DNA of 64,000 nucleotides, from positions 2,542,001 to 2,606,000 of the forward strand of contig OZ244251.1 of NCBI GenBank assembly GCA_965217175.1, written 5' to 3'. Positions within the stretch are counted from its first letter, which is position 1; every line of letters starts with the position of its first letter. Source of the stretch: Bin87 sp965217175. Its GTDB lineage: Bacteria > Chloroflexota > Dehalococcoidia > Lucifugimonadales > UBA3495. The notes under the pieces were generated by a model, which made no database searches, was not told the origin of the DNA, and saw only the letters and a list, made by a program, of their open reading frames with translations. This document shows, in pieces, positions 26,243 to 35,826 of this stretch. Made by a program: the position numbers and the translations under genes.

Positions 26243-29200
26243 TTGACTTTTCTGACCAATCTGGCACTGCGCCGTAAACCGGTAACCATCCTGGTGATGG
26301 TTTTGTTATTGGGAGTCGGTCTGTACTCCTACGGGAATCTGCGTCAAGAGCTGTTTCCAGAAATCAGCTTCTCGGTGATCTACATCTTCACCCCCTATCA
26401 ACAGGGAGACCCCACCACCGTCGCTGAAGAAGTGACCACAAAGGTAGAAGACGCCATCATCGGCATGACCGATCTGGAGAATATTACCTCGGTTTCTACA
26501 GCGAACCTATCGGTAGTAACAGCCAACTTCGCGGTGGGCGCCGACGTTGATAGCGCGGAGCAGGAGATTCTGAGTAACGTCAGCGGACTCGACTTGCCGG
26601 ATAATGCCAGTGATCCCCAGGTCATCAGTCTGACGTCGGACATTTTCCCGGTGATGTCCATCAGCGTTGGGGGCGAACGGGACATTCCTTCCCTGCAGCG
26701 CATCATCGACGAGGACATTGTTCCTCAACTAGAGGCCGTCGATGGCGTATACGACGTGGAAATCCAGGGCGGTGTGAGTGAGCGAATTTCCATCATTGTT
26801 GATCCAGCAATACTGGAAGAATATGGCTTGAGCATCAACGACGTCATGAATGCCGTTCTTGGAAACTCCATCGACGTGAGCGCCGGCGACCTGAACAGCA
26901 ATGGTCGTTCGACCGTGTTGCGCACCTACCACGGTTACACCGATCTGGAGACAATTCGAAACGTACCGGTGGGTTACATCAACGCCCCGGCCGGGCCAAT
27001 CCAACGGTCTCCAGGTGGCTCTGCAACACCGATTCTTTTGTCCCACGTCGCCGACGTGATCATCGACACGCCGGAAGCGGCAACCGTCTCACGTACCAAC
27101 GGTCAGCCCAGCGTGCTGCTATCCGTGTTGCGGGAGCCCGACGGCAACACGATCGAATTGGCGCAAGGGCTCCTGGCCGTGGTCAATGGTTTATCCATGC
27201 CGGAAGACGTTGATGTGGAGATCCTGTACAACGACGGGCCAGAGTTGGAAGAGCAGTTGGGGAACGTTGTTCGCCAGGGCGGTCAGGGCTTCGTCATCGC
27301 GGTAGTTGCCATATTCCTGTTTCTGCTGCAGTTGCGTCCGTCAGTGACAAGCGGAATGCTCAACACCCTCCGACCCACCGTCATCATCGCAATTTCCATA
27401 CCGTTGAGCATCCTGGTAACCGTAGGGGTGATGAGCGCATTCGACTGGACCCTCAACTTCATGAGCCTGGCGGGTCTGGCAATTGCGGTGGGACGAATCG
27501 TGGACGACAGCATTGTGGTGCTTGAGAATACCTACCGACACGTTCAGGCTGGCGAGCCCCGCAACATCGCCGCCATTACCGGCACGCGGGAAGTGGGAGC
27601 CGCTATTCTGGCGTCCACGCTGACCACCGTGGCAGTATTTTTGCCGCTGGCCTTCATTCCCGGGGTTGTCGGAGAATTCTTCCTTCCCTTCGCCCAAACG
27701 GTTTGCGTCTCGTTGTTGGCCTCAACCCTGATCGCCCTCACCGCAGTGCCCGTGCTGGGATCACTGCTGCTGCGACAAGGGGATATGGCTGACGGGGAAG
27801 AATCGGCCACGGCAGATACCTGGATGCAGTGGGTTTACACCCCAGTACTCAGGTGGGCGCTGAACCACAGAATTATCACGGTGGCAATTTGCATCGTCGC
27901 GGTCGTTGGGGGCGTTTCCCTGATTACCGTGCTGCCTATCACCCTTTTCTCGGAAGGGGAGGCCCAGTCGATGCGAATCGACATCACCATGCCCGAGAAC
28001 ACCGGCGCCGGGTTGATGTTCAACGAAGTCCGCGCGGTGGAAGAAATTTTGCAGGGTTACGTTGACGATGGATACATCGCGTCATACCAGGTAACCATGG
28101 GTGCGGTCAGCCAGAGCTTTGGTCCGGACGTGGGTCAATCCGGTTTCGATGTGGCTGGATTCTTTATCACGGTGGCCGAAGGAGCGCCAGCTGAATTCCC
28201 GGGCGAGTTGAGGGACGTTTTGCCCCAAAAAGACGACGTGGAAATCCAGCTGTTCGTGGATAGCGCCGGGCCCCCGCAATCTGGTCTGGAGATCGCGGTC
28301 ACGGGCGCAGATTACGAGGCCGTGCAATCTGCAGCCCAGAACCTGTTCGACCGTATCGGCGCCGTCGAAGGAGTCATCAACCTTCAAACGAACATCAGCA
28401 ATTCCAGGGAAGAGCTGACCTTCGCGGTGGATCTTCCGGAAGCCGGCCGTCACGCCCTGAATTCCGCGACCGTGGGCTTGCAGGTAAGGTCCTGGGTGTA
28501 CGGAACCGACATCGGCGACGTCAATTTGATGGGAGAAACCTACGACCTGGTGGTTCGCGGGCGTAGCGACAGCGTGGACGAAATCGAAGAGTTGCAAAAC
28601 CTTCCCATCGGCGGCCCATTGGGCCTGTTCCCGTTGGGCGCGGTTAGCGACGTAAAAACCACTGTGGGTCCATCGCTGGTTACCCATTATGATGGTGACC
28701 GTTCCGTTACCATCACCGGCGACATCGAGGGCCGCGACGCCCAGGCTATCACAGCGCGCGTCAACGAAATTATCGCCGCCACCGACCTCGCGCCGGGAGT
28801 CAACGTGGAGCAGGGCGGTTTCGCCAGCGACATCGCCGAACAGTTCGCCGCCGTGTACCTGGCCATGATCATCGGCGTGTCATTGGTCTATCTGGTGATG
28901 GTTGCGACTTTGGGCTCGCTGCGGGATCCATTCATCGTAGTATTGAGCATGCCGCTGGCAGTCGTGGGCGCTATGGTAGCGTTGGCCGTTACCGGCCGGG
29001 CTTTGAGCCTGCCGTCTTTGATGGGTTTCCTGTTCCTGATCGGCATCGTGGTAACCAACGCCATCGTGCTGATTACCTTTGTGACACAATTGCGTGATCA
29101 GGGAATGGCCCCGTTGGAAGCCATGATCACGGCTGGACGCACCCGGTTGCGTCCCATCCTGATGACCGCCTTCACGACGATCCTGGCGCTGTTCCCGCTG

Positions 29201-29416
29201 GCATTCAGCGACACCAGCGGGTTCGTCGGGGCAGAATTGGCGACCGTGGTCATCGGCGGACTTATCAGCTCAACGTTTCTGACGTTGGTGGCGGTGCCCG
29301 TTATTTACATGCTGCTCCACGAATCCATCCCAAATTTATGCACACGTATGGTCCGGGCGATTTCCCGCCGCGCCGTTGCGGACTCTGACTCCATCGCGCC
29401 GGCGGAGGGTGCGTAA
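26243..29416 (+). CDS. RND-family efflux permease, SwrC-like (subunit 1)
   Basis: The 1057-residue protein has the duplicated RND layout: TM1 at the N-terminus, a large extracytoplasmic loop, TM2-6 around residues 345-520, a second loop and TM8-12 at the C-terminus. The proton-relay Asp421-Asp422 (GRIVDDSIVVLEN) is intact. The TM10 Lys of AcrB is replaced by Thr938 (VVTNAIV), as in Gram-positive SwrC-type RND proteins. A GGGGCGG stretch precedes the TTG start. It is followed by a second RND gene and one adaptor, so the two permeases probably form a heterotrimeric pump as MdtB and MdtC do. Confidence 0.92.
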   Translation: MTFLTNLALRRKPVTILVMVLLLGVGLYSYGNLRQELFPEISFSVIYIFTPYQQGDPTTVAEEVTTKVEDAIIGMTDLENITSVSTANLSVVTANFAVGADVDSAEQEILSNVSGLDLPDNASDPQVISLTSDIFPVMSISVGGERDIPSLQRIIDEDIVPQLEAVDGVYDVEIQGGVSERISIIVDPAILEEYGLSINDVMNAVLGNSIDVSAGDLNSNGRSTVLRTYHGYTDLETIRNVPVGYINAPAGPIQRSPGGSATPILLSHVADVIIDTPEAATVSRTNGQPSVLLSVLREPDGNTIELAQGLLAVVNGLSMPEDVDVEILYNDGPELEEQLGNVVRQGGQGFVIAVVAIFLFLLQLRPSVTSGMLNTLRPTVIIAISIPLSILVTVGVMSAFDWTLNFMSLAGLAIAVGRIVDDSIVVLENTYRHVQAGEPRNIAAITGTREVGAAILASTLTTVAVFLPLAFIPGVVGEFFLPFAQTVCVSLLASTLIALTAVPVLGSLLLRQGDMADGEESATADTWMQWVYTPVLRWALNHRIITVAICIVAVVGGVSLITVLPITLFSEGEAQSMRIDITMPENTGAGLMFNEVRAVEEILQGYVDDGYIASYQVTMGAVSQSFGPDVGQSGFDVAGFFITVAEGAPAEFPGELRDVLPQKDDVEIQLFVDSAGPPQSGLEIAVTGADYEAVQSAAQNLFDRIGAVEGVINLQTNISNSREELTFAVDLPEAGRHALNSATVGLQVRSWVYGTDIGDVNLMGETYDLVVRGRSDSVDEIEELQNLPIGGPLGLFPLGAVSDVKTTVGPSLVTHYDGDRSVTITGDIEGRDAQAITARVNEIIAATDLAPGVNVEQGGFASDIAEQFAAVYLAMIIGVSLVYLVMVATLGSLRDPFIVVLSMPLAVVGAMVALAVTGRALSLPSLMGFLFLIGIVVTNAIVLITFVTQLRDQGMAPLEAMITAGRTRLRPILMTAFTTILALFPLAFSDTSGFVGAELATVVIGGLISSTFLTLVAVPVIYMLLHESIPNLCTRMVRAISRRAVADSDSIAPAEGA

Positions 29417-29563
29417 AACATCCGTCCTTCACATTATCTTTGCAATCACCAGACAGAATACCCAACAGCGACCCCATAGCGGAGCCGCATTCACCTTGAT
29501 GCCAGGTGCAGGTTTACGATGGTATTACCCAGGCATTGATGTTTCCGGCGCCAGGTGGGAAAA

Positions 29564-32500
29564 ATGATAATTCTGTCCAAACTAGCGTTGAGCCGGCGGT
29601 CGGTAACCATCATGGCGTTGGCTTTAATTGTTGCGGCCGGGGTATACGGCTACCAGCAACTTCAGCAGGAGTTGTTCCCGGAGATCAGCCTGAAAGTCAT
29701 CAACGTCGTAACGTCATACCAACAGGGCACCCCCACGGAGGTCGCAGAGAACGTAACTACCCCGATAGAAAACGTGATAATCGGAATGGATGGACTGAAG
29801 GAAGTCACGTCCACTTCCAGCGCCAGCAGATCCTCTGTTCAGGCCAGCTTCGAAACCAACGCCAACATCGAGGAAGCGGAAGCCGAGATCGTTAGCCGAG
29901 TAGCCGGCGTGAGATTGCCCGACGATGCCGGCGACCCCCGAATCTTTGAATTGACCCCAAATCAGCGGCCGGTGATGGAGCTGAGCGTTTCGGGAGAACG
30001 CGACATCCCAGACCTGCTTACGATCATCGAAGGGCAGATAGTGCCGCGGCTGGAGTCAGTTTCCGGAGTCTTTTCCGTAGAGCTGGAGGGTGGCGTCAAC
30101 GAACAGGTATTTGTGACGGTGGACCCTGATTTACTGGACACCTACGGGTTGACACTGCAGCGCGTGATTGGCGCGATCCAGGGGCACGAGGTGGACGTTA
30201 CGGCCGGCAGTTTGGTGACCGACGGCCGGCACGTGACCCTCCGGGCGTTTTACGGTTACACCAGCCTGGACGCCATTGCCAACCTTCCGGTGGGGTTTGC
30301 GCGGGCTGAGCCGGGCACGGGGTCACGCTCTGAATCGCCGTCATCCACCACGCCGGTCCGAATCTCAGACGTGGCGGAAGTTCGGATTGCTACGCCGGAA
30401 GCCGCGACTGTTTCACGCACCAACGGCCAGCCCAGCGTGGGGTTGGAGGTTCAAAAAAACCCCGACGGAAACACCATAGAGTTGACCCGCGATATTGAAA
30501 TAGCGTTAGCGGAGTTGTCGGGAGAATTGCCGCCGGATATCAGTATGGAAATCCTGGAGAGCCAGGCGCCCCGCCTCGAACAGGAGCTGAACAAAGTAAT
30601 ATCGCAAGGTTTTCAGGGGTTCGCATTCGCAGTCCTTGCTGTTTTCCTGTTCCTGCTCCAATTCCGGCGACCGATTCTGGGCAGCTTTGTCAACAGTCTG
30701 CGGCCCACCATCATCATCGCGGTCTCGATACCGTTGAGCATCATGCTGACGATGGTTGTGATGGCCATTTTCAACTGGACGCTGAACTTCATGAGCCTGG
30801 CGGGATTGGCGATCGCAGTTGGCCGTATCGTGGACGACAGCATCGTAGTGTTGGAGAACATCTACCGGCACATCCAGATGGGCTCATCGCGGTCATCGGC
30901 GGTGATAGAAGCGACGCAGGAAGTCAGCGCGGCAATCGTGGCATCCACTTTAACCACGGTAGCGGTATTCGTGCCTCTGGGGTTCCTGCCTGGAGTTGTG
31001 GGCCAATTCTTCCTGCCGTTCGCTCAAACCGTGTGCGTTTCGCTGGTCGCCTCAACACTGGTGGCGCTGACGGCTGTACCCGTGCTGGCGTCGTTTTTTC
31101 TCAAGCAGGGCGACATGGCAAACGAACCCAGCGAAGCGGTCAGCAATACGTGGTTGCAAATGATCTACGTGCCCATACTCAAGCTGGCGCTGCGATTCCG
31201 TGTGGCAACCGTTGTGTCGTGCATCGCCGTCGTATTGGCAAGTCTGTCGCTGATCCTGCTGTTGCCCATCGAGCTGTTTTCCGGTGGAAACACTGAAGCA
31301 ATCCGGGTCGATGTCACTCTGAACGAAAGTCCCTCGACCGGGTTACTCTACCGCGAGGTCAGGTCGGTCGAACAGGTGTTGGACGAGTATCTGGAGCAAG
31401 GTTACGTAGAAAGTTATCAGGCGACGTTGGGTTCGGGTAGCAGAAACTTTGGCCCCAGCGCCGGCGATGCTTCATACGACAGAGCCGGTTTCAACATCGC
31501 GTTGACGGACGGCGCCCCCACCGATCTGGACGAACAATTGCGCGCCAGGTTGCCGGGAAACGAGCAGACGACCGTTCGCGTTTTCTCCGACGAGGGCGGT
31601 CCGCGACGCGGCGGCTTTCGACTCACACTTACTGGTTCCAACTACGCTGACGTCCGAGCCGCCGCCAGTATCCTACAGGAAGAAATCGAAAAAGACCCGG
31701 GGGTGCGCAACGTCCGCACCAACATTGTGGACGGCAAAGAAGAGCTGACCATTGCCATCAACCCCGATGACGCGGGCCGGTATGGACTGTCCACTCAAAA
31801 CGTTGCCAATCAGATCAGAACCTGGGTGAATGGTACGGACGTGGCGGAAGTTAACCTGGAGGGTGACACACTGGACCTGGTGGTTCGGGGCGTGGATACA
31901 GCTGTAAACACGCATTCCGCCTTGCAGCAGCTCCCGATAGCCGCCAGCGTTGGTGTCATCCCGCTGAGCAGCGTATCCGACACCAGGAACACATTGGGCC
32001 CACGGTCGGTCACTCACTACGATGGCAATCGTTCAGCCACCATCTCCGGCAGTCTCGCCGACCGCGACGCCGGAGCCATTGGTGAACGTATCGACAACAT
32101 TGTCGCCAGCACCCAACTACCTCCCGGAGTACGGGTCCGAACCGGTGGCGTATTCAGCGACATACGTGAGGAATTTTCCAACGTGTACGTTGCAATGATC
32201 ATCGGCGTTTCCCTGGTTTATCTGGTGATGGTTGCCACCCTGGGCTCATTGAAAGTGCCTTTTATCGTGGTGCTCAGTATGCCGCTGGCGATCGTGGGCG
32301 GCCTCGTCGCACTGGTGTTGGCCGACCTGTCGTTGAGTTTGCCGGCGCTCATGGGGTTCCTGTTCCTGATCGGCATCGTCGTAACCAACGCCATTGTGTT
32401 CCTCACGTTTGTCAATCACTTGCGAAACCGCGGGCTGCCTCCGCTGGAAGCCGTGATGGAAGCGGGCCGCACGAGAGTCAGGCCAATCCTGATGACCGCG

Positions 32501-32755
32501 TTCACTACCATACTGGCGCTGATTCCTCTGGCCTTGAGCGACGCCAGCGGTTTGGTTGGAGCCGAGTTGGCCACGGTAGTCATCGGTGGCCTCGTGAGCG
32601 CAACATTCCTCACTCTGGTTGCCGTTCCGGTGGTATACATGCTGCTCGAGGATTCCATCCCCGGCGCATATCGCCGCGTCTTGAGCCTGATTGGGCGTCA
32701 AACCGAGCAACCCGCCATCCAACCCCTCTATCGACCGACTCAAAACACCGACTGA
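29564..32755 (+). CDS. RND-family efflux permease, SwrC-like (subunit 2)
   Basis: The 1063-residue protein is homologous to the preceding permease along its whole length. It keeps the Asp424-Asp425 pair (GRIVDDSIVVLENIYRH) and has Thr941 at the AcrB-Lys940 position. The ATG at 29564 is chosen by alignment with copy 1 (MIILSKLALSRRSVT against MTFLTNLALRRKPVT); an in-frame GTG lies three codons earlier. It is separated from copy 1 by 147 bases and from the adaptor by 44. Both copies keep the Asp pair, so neither looks catalytically dead. Confidence 0.92.
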   Translation: MIILSKLALSRRSVTIMALALIVAAGVYGYQQLQQELFPEISLKVINVVTSYQQGTPTEVAENVTTPIENVIIGMDGLKEVTSTSSASRSSVQASFETNANIEEAEAEIVSRVAGVRLPDDAGDPRIFELTPNQRPVMELSVSGERDIPDLLTIIEGQIVPRLESVSGVFSVELEGGVNEQVFVTVDPDLLDTYGLTLQRVIGAIQGHEVDVTAGSLVTDGRHVTLRAFYGYTSLDAIANLPVGFARAEPGTGSRSESPSSTTPVRISDVAEVRIATPEAATVSRTNGQPSVGLEVQKNPDGNTIELTRDIEIALAELSGELPPDISMEILESQAPRLEQELNKVISQGFQGFAFAVLAVFLFLLQFRRPILGSFVNSLRPTIIIAVSIPLSIMLTMVVMAIFNWTLNFMSLAGLAIAVGRIVDDSIVVLENIYRHIQMGSSRSSAVIEATQEVSAAIVASTLTTVAVFVPLGFLPGVVGQFFLPFAQTVCVSLVASTLVALTAVPVLASFFLKQGDMANEPSEAVSNTWLQMIYVPILKLALRFRVATVVSCIAVVLASLSLILLLPIELFSGGNTEAIRVDVTLNESPSTGLLYREVRSVEQVLDEYLEQGYVESYQATLGSGSRNFGPSAGDASYDRAGFNIALTDGAPTDLDEQLRARLPGNEQTTVRVFSDEGGPRRGGFRLTLTGSNYADVRAAASILQEEIEKDPGVRNVRTNIVDGKEELTIAINPDDAGRYGLSTQNVANQIRTWVNGTDVAEVNLEGDTLDLVVRGVDTAVNTHSALQQLPIAASVGVIPLSSVSDTRNTLGPRSVTHYDGNRSATISGSLADRDAGAIGERIDNIVASTQLPPGVRVRTGGVFSDIREEFSNVYVAMIIGVSLVYLVMVATLGSLKVPFIVVLSMPLAIVGGLVALVLADLSLSLPALMGFLFLIGIVVTNAIVFLTFVNHLRNRGLPPLEAVMEAGRTRVRPILMTAFTTILALIPLALSDASGLVGAELATVVIGGLVSATFLTLVAVPVVYMLLEDSIPGAYRRVLSLIGRQTEQPAIQPLYRPTQNTD

Positions 32756-32799
32756 CCGCCGAAATTATCTCCACCACACCGTATGTTGAGGCAATTCCA

Positions 32800-34665
32800 T
32801 TGAAATTCCTACGTGCCAAAATGCAGATGGCGACCACCAAAATCGGTCGAACCTTTCTCCTGACCACGTCCGTTGCCCTATTGATCGTGGTCGTCGCCTG
32901 CGGTGGCGAAACTGATGCTACCGAACCGACCGGGCGACCTCCCGGAGGATCGCCCCCAGGCCCGCCCGGCGGCCGTTCGGTCAGCAATGAGATTCGCGTT
33001 CGCAGCGAGTTGGTGTTCCCCATCAGCGCAGATCTATCATTCGATGTTCCCGGAGAGATCGGCACACTGAACGTCGCCGTAGGAGACATGGTGTCCGAGG
33101 GGGACGTCCTGGCGACCCTGGACGCCGAAACCCTTACCTCGCTACAACAGGTGGCTGCTCAGGCCAGGGTAAACCTGGAAGGAGCACAAGACGGCCTCGA
33201 CGGTGTGAGAGGCTTGCAATCGGGCGATCCACTGGTCAAGGCGCGAGCAGAAAGCGACCTTGCCAACGCCGAAGTAGCTCTGGACACCGCTCAAAAACGG
33301 CTGGACGATTATCAGGTGAATTACAACGTTCAGCTGGGTACGGCACGAAAATCAGTGGCTGACGCGGCGGCCAACCTCGACCGGGCTGACGAAGCCGTGT
33401 CCGATTTCGCCGACGGATACAGCGAAAAATTCGCCGAGGCCCTGGAAAAAAGGTCGGCCGCCAAGCTGGCGCTGGACGCCGCGGAAGACGCCGTGAACGA
33501 CTTCCTGCCGAGGTACAACGAGAGCGTCGGGCAAAACAGAACCGCGATTTCCCGCACTCGTTCCCAACTGGATGAAGCCGAGGACGATGTCCTTGAATTT
33601 GACTCAAGACACGCTGACGAACTGGCGAAGGCGCGAACGGGATTGGCGAAAGCTGAGGTGGAACTGGATAGGGTCGAAGACGAATTTAATGATTTTCAAA
33701 TCCGCATTTACGATGAAAGCCCCAGCTACCTGGAACCGGGCCAAAATTTCGACGTGGTGCAATTCAACGGCTTGCAGGCAGCGGTGGATGTAGCCAGTCA
33801 GTCCGTCGACAATTGGAAGAAAGAGGTTTCCGACCTGCTCGCCGGCCCCAACGAAATCGACCGCGCCGCAGCCATCGCTCACGTGGGTGAGCTGCAGGCC
33901 ACTCTCGTCCGACTAAACCGCGAATTGAACGATGTGCTCGCAGGACCAGACCAGGTTGAACTCAGTCGCCTGGAGGCCTCGGTCGAGATCGCCAGGGCCA
34001 GGCTAAACCGCGCTGATCGCGACCTGCTTGAAGCCGAGGGAGGCGTCGATCAACTGGAGTTGAACCGATTGCAGGCCACCGCCGAAAGCGCCCGTTTCCT
34101 TCTTGAATCCGCACAATCCCAATTGGACCGGTTTGAGGAAGGCCCCGACCAGGTAACGCTGGACGCCCTTATCAAGCAGATCGAAAGTGCCCGGGAAGCC
34201 CGCGACAAACTGGCTGAAGTACCGGAACCGGCGGAAATAGCGCTGGCGGAAGCCAGGATCGAAGCCGCGGAAACTGCGTATCAACAGGCGCAGGAAGATG
34301 TCGCAAACGCGATTTTGCGGGCGCCTTTCGACGGCATGGTTACCCTGAGTACCATCAGCGTCGGCGACATAGTGACGGTCGACGCCCGAGTCATTCGGTT
34401 GGTGGACCCCGGCAGCGTATCGGTCCTGGGCCTGGTGGAAACCAACTACCTGGACCGAATCGTGGAAGGAGCGCCAGCGACGGTTACTTTGGGAGCATTG
34501 CCGGGCGTTGCGTTGGACGCGGTAGTCAACTCCGTCAGCGATGATGCGCGCACCGAGCGCGGCGTGATCAGTTTCCCGGTGGTGTTCGACGTTACCGTTC
34601 CAGCCGGGGTTGCTATCCCGCCGAACCCCGGCCTGGTTACAACGGCAATCACCCCGCGACCATAG
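32800..34665 (+). CDS. RND adaptor (membrane-fusion) lipoprotein with very long coiled coil
   Basis: The 621-residue protein has a lipoprotein signal (VVAC, lipid-attached Cys34), then a Pro/Gly-rich linker. The first lipoyl half follows (about 70-105: VGDMVSEGDVLATLDAET), then roughly 400 residues of heptad-like Ala/Glu/Arg-rich helix, and finally the second lipoyl half (APFDGMVTLSTISVGDIV) and beta-barrel. About four repeats of 31-34 residues near 348, 382, 413 and 447 begin with a GPDQVEL-type turn. Typical adaptors have much shorter hairpins. A TTG start with GAGG nearby is used. Confidence 0.9.
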   Translation: MKFLRAKMQMATTKIGRTFLLTTSVALLIVVVACGGETDATEPTGRPPGGSPPGPPGGRSVSNEIRVRSELVFPISADLSFDVPGEIGTLNVAVGDMVSEGDVLATLDAETLTSLQQVAAQARVNLEGAQDGLDGVRGLQSGDPLVKARAESDLANAEVALDTAQKRLDDYQVNYNVQLGTARKSVADAAANLDRADEAVSDFADGYSEKFAEALEKRSAAKLALDAAEDAVNDFLPRYNESVGQNRTAISRTRSQLDEAEDDVLEFDSRHADELAKARTGLAKAEVELDRVEDEFNDFQIRIYDESPSYLEPGQNFDVVQFNGLQAAVDVASQSVDNWKKEVSDLLAGPNEIDRAAAIAHVGELQATLVRLNRELNDVLAGPDQVELSRLEASVEIARARLNRADRDLLEAEGGVDQLELNRLQATAESARFLLESAQSQLDRFEEGPDQVTLDALIKQIESAREARDKLAEVPEPAEIALAEARIEAAETAYQQAQEDVANAILRAPFDGMVTLSTISVGDIVTVDARVIRLVDPGSVSVLGLVETNYLDRIVEGAPATVTLGALPGVALDAVVNSVSDDARTERGVISFPVVFDVTVPAGVAIPPNPGLVTTAITPRP

Positions 34666-34670
34666 GAAAA

Positions 34671-34693
34671 GCCGGCGAAGCAACTTCGCCGGC
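34671..34693 (+). terminator. Hairpin after the RND operon
   Basis: GCCGGCGAAG (34671-34680) and CTTCGCCGGC (34684-34693) form a perfect 10-bp stem with a 3-base loop, five bases after the adaptor stop. Only a weak A/T run follows (TATGAAATTT). Confidence 0.6.
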
Positions 34694-34703
34694 TATGAAA
34701 TTT

Positions 34704-34740
34704 GGCTGCCCAGTTTCAACGATTCACAAACTGGGCAGCC
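34704..34740 (+). terminator. Second hairpin between convergent genes
   Basis: GGCTGCCCAGTTT (34704-34716) pairs perfectly with AAACTGGGCAGCC (34728-34740) across 11 bases. It lies between the RND operon and the convergent gene ending at 34838 and could terminate from either side; U-tracts are poor. Confidence 0.5.
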
Positions 34741-34837
34741 AATACACAAAACCACGCGCTACCCGATGCCCGTTGAGCAACCGCCGTTTGCGATTCGCCG
34801 CCGGGGCACGGCAACCGTGATACTCCATTGCATCTCG

Positions 34838-35392
34838 CTAAATCGGGAGCTTGGGTTCCGCGCCGTCGGGAACGTCAATCTCAAAAGAGTTGGCATTAAA
34901 CGCCAGCAACGTATAGTAGCCCATCAGTGTCGAGAGTTCCGTCAAACCCAAGGACCCAAATTGGTCCAACGCGGCCTGGAATGTCGCCTGGGTTACCCGG
35001 TGGTTTTGAAACACTTCGGTAGCGTAATTGACCACGGTTTGCTCATCCGCGGGCAGTTGGGGCAAGGGTTTCCCGTCCCGCAAATTGTCCACAAACTCGT
35101 CGCTGATCCCCTGTTCTCGCGCTCGGGCAGAATGGGCGTGCCAGATGTATTGGCAATCCATATGGCGGGCGGTCAAGATCATTGTCAACTCTTGTATCTT
35201 TTTGGACAGCGAGGACTCATCCCTCAGGTAGTTCACCAGCGCGTTCGCCCGGTGCCGCATCTCAGGACTGCTGATCATCACCGACCCCGGGCCGCTGGTC
35301 ACCACGCCGCCGGAACCGGCGGTTTCCGTGTCAAAGGTTCCTCTCAACTCTTCAGGTATCTGATCTCTTGTGACTGTAGGTATTCGAACCAT
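34838..35392 (-). CDS. Carboxymuconolactone-decarboxylase-family (AhpD-like) protein
   Basis: The 184-residue helical protein shows the CMD domain centre ARHMDCQYIWHAHSARAREQG (residues about 72-92), with a single Cys followed by the WHxH stretch, rather than the CxxC of AhpD peroxidase partners. Such single-Cys members are common in Chloroflexota and Actinobacteria and have no settled activity; lactone decarboxylation or a redox role is possible. A GGGAGGCAAACG site precedes the ATG. It is a single gene. Confidence 0.78.
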   Translation of the reverse strand: MVRIPTVTRDQIPEELRGTFDTETAGSGGVVTSGPGSVMISSPEMRHRANALVNYLRDESSLSKKIQELTMILTARHMDCQYIWHAHSARAREQGISDEFVDNLRDGKPLPQLPADEQTVVNYATEVFQNHRVTQATFQAALDQFGSLGLTELSTLMGYYTLLAFNANSFEIDVPDGAEPKLPI

Positions 35393-35535
35393 CGTTTGCC
35401 TCCCTCGGATTGTTCAGTCGTCAAATTTCGTGAACCAATATGGTCAACAGGCATTCCCGGAGTTGCGACCGGGTTGCCTGAACCTGCTCGCCGGCATCAT
35501 AGCCTTGCCCGGTAGTCGTGGCAAGCGGCGAGGCG

Positions 35536-35687
35536 GCCTCACGCATGACCGCATTAATCCGTCATTGCGAGGAGAGCAGCGACGTGGCAATCTCGATGAG
35601 GCTGAACACACGTCGACGAACCGCCGTTAATGCGGCGACGAGATTGCCACGCCGGCCTCGTAATGACAAAGTGGGTGCGCGTGAGGC
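35536..35687 (+). repeat. MITE-like palindromic element (152 bp)
   Basis: The element is a long imperfect palindrome. Outer arms GCCTCACGC/GCGTGAGGC, middle arms GTCATTGCGAGG/CCTCGTAATGAC and inner arms CGTGGCAATCTCG/CGAGATTGCCACG pair in nested order. A related, shortened copy lies at 11396-11443. It contains no gene and fills most of the 434-base gap between the CMD gene and the phosphotriesterase gene. Confidence 0.75.
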
Positions 35688-35826
35688 GTGGCGGCAGGCC
35701 GGTTCACCGGACGGCGAACCAGGACGGCTCGGTATCTATATTCGTGATTCCATATTAGAATATCGGCACAGAATCAGAATATCCGCACGGTAATTCGGAG
35801 CGGTAATTCGGACAGGAGGGCGGGCA

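Noticed and set aside
34671..34740. Two hairpins as a regulatory RNA
   Set aside because: Their position after the operon end between convergent genes is explained better by transcript termination or stability.
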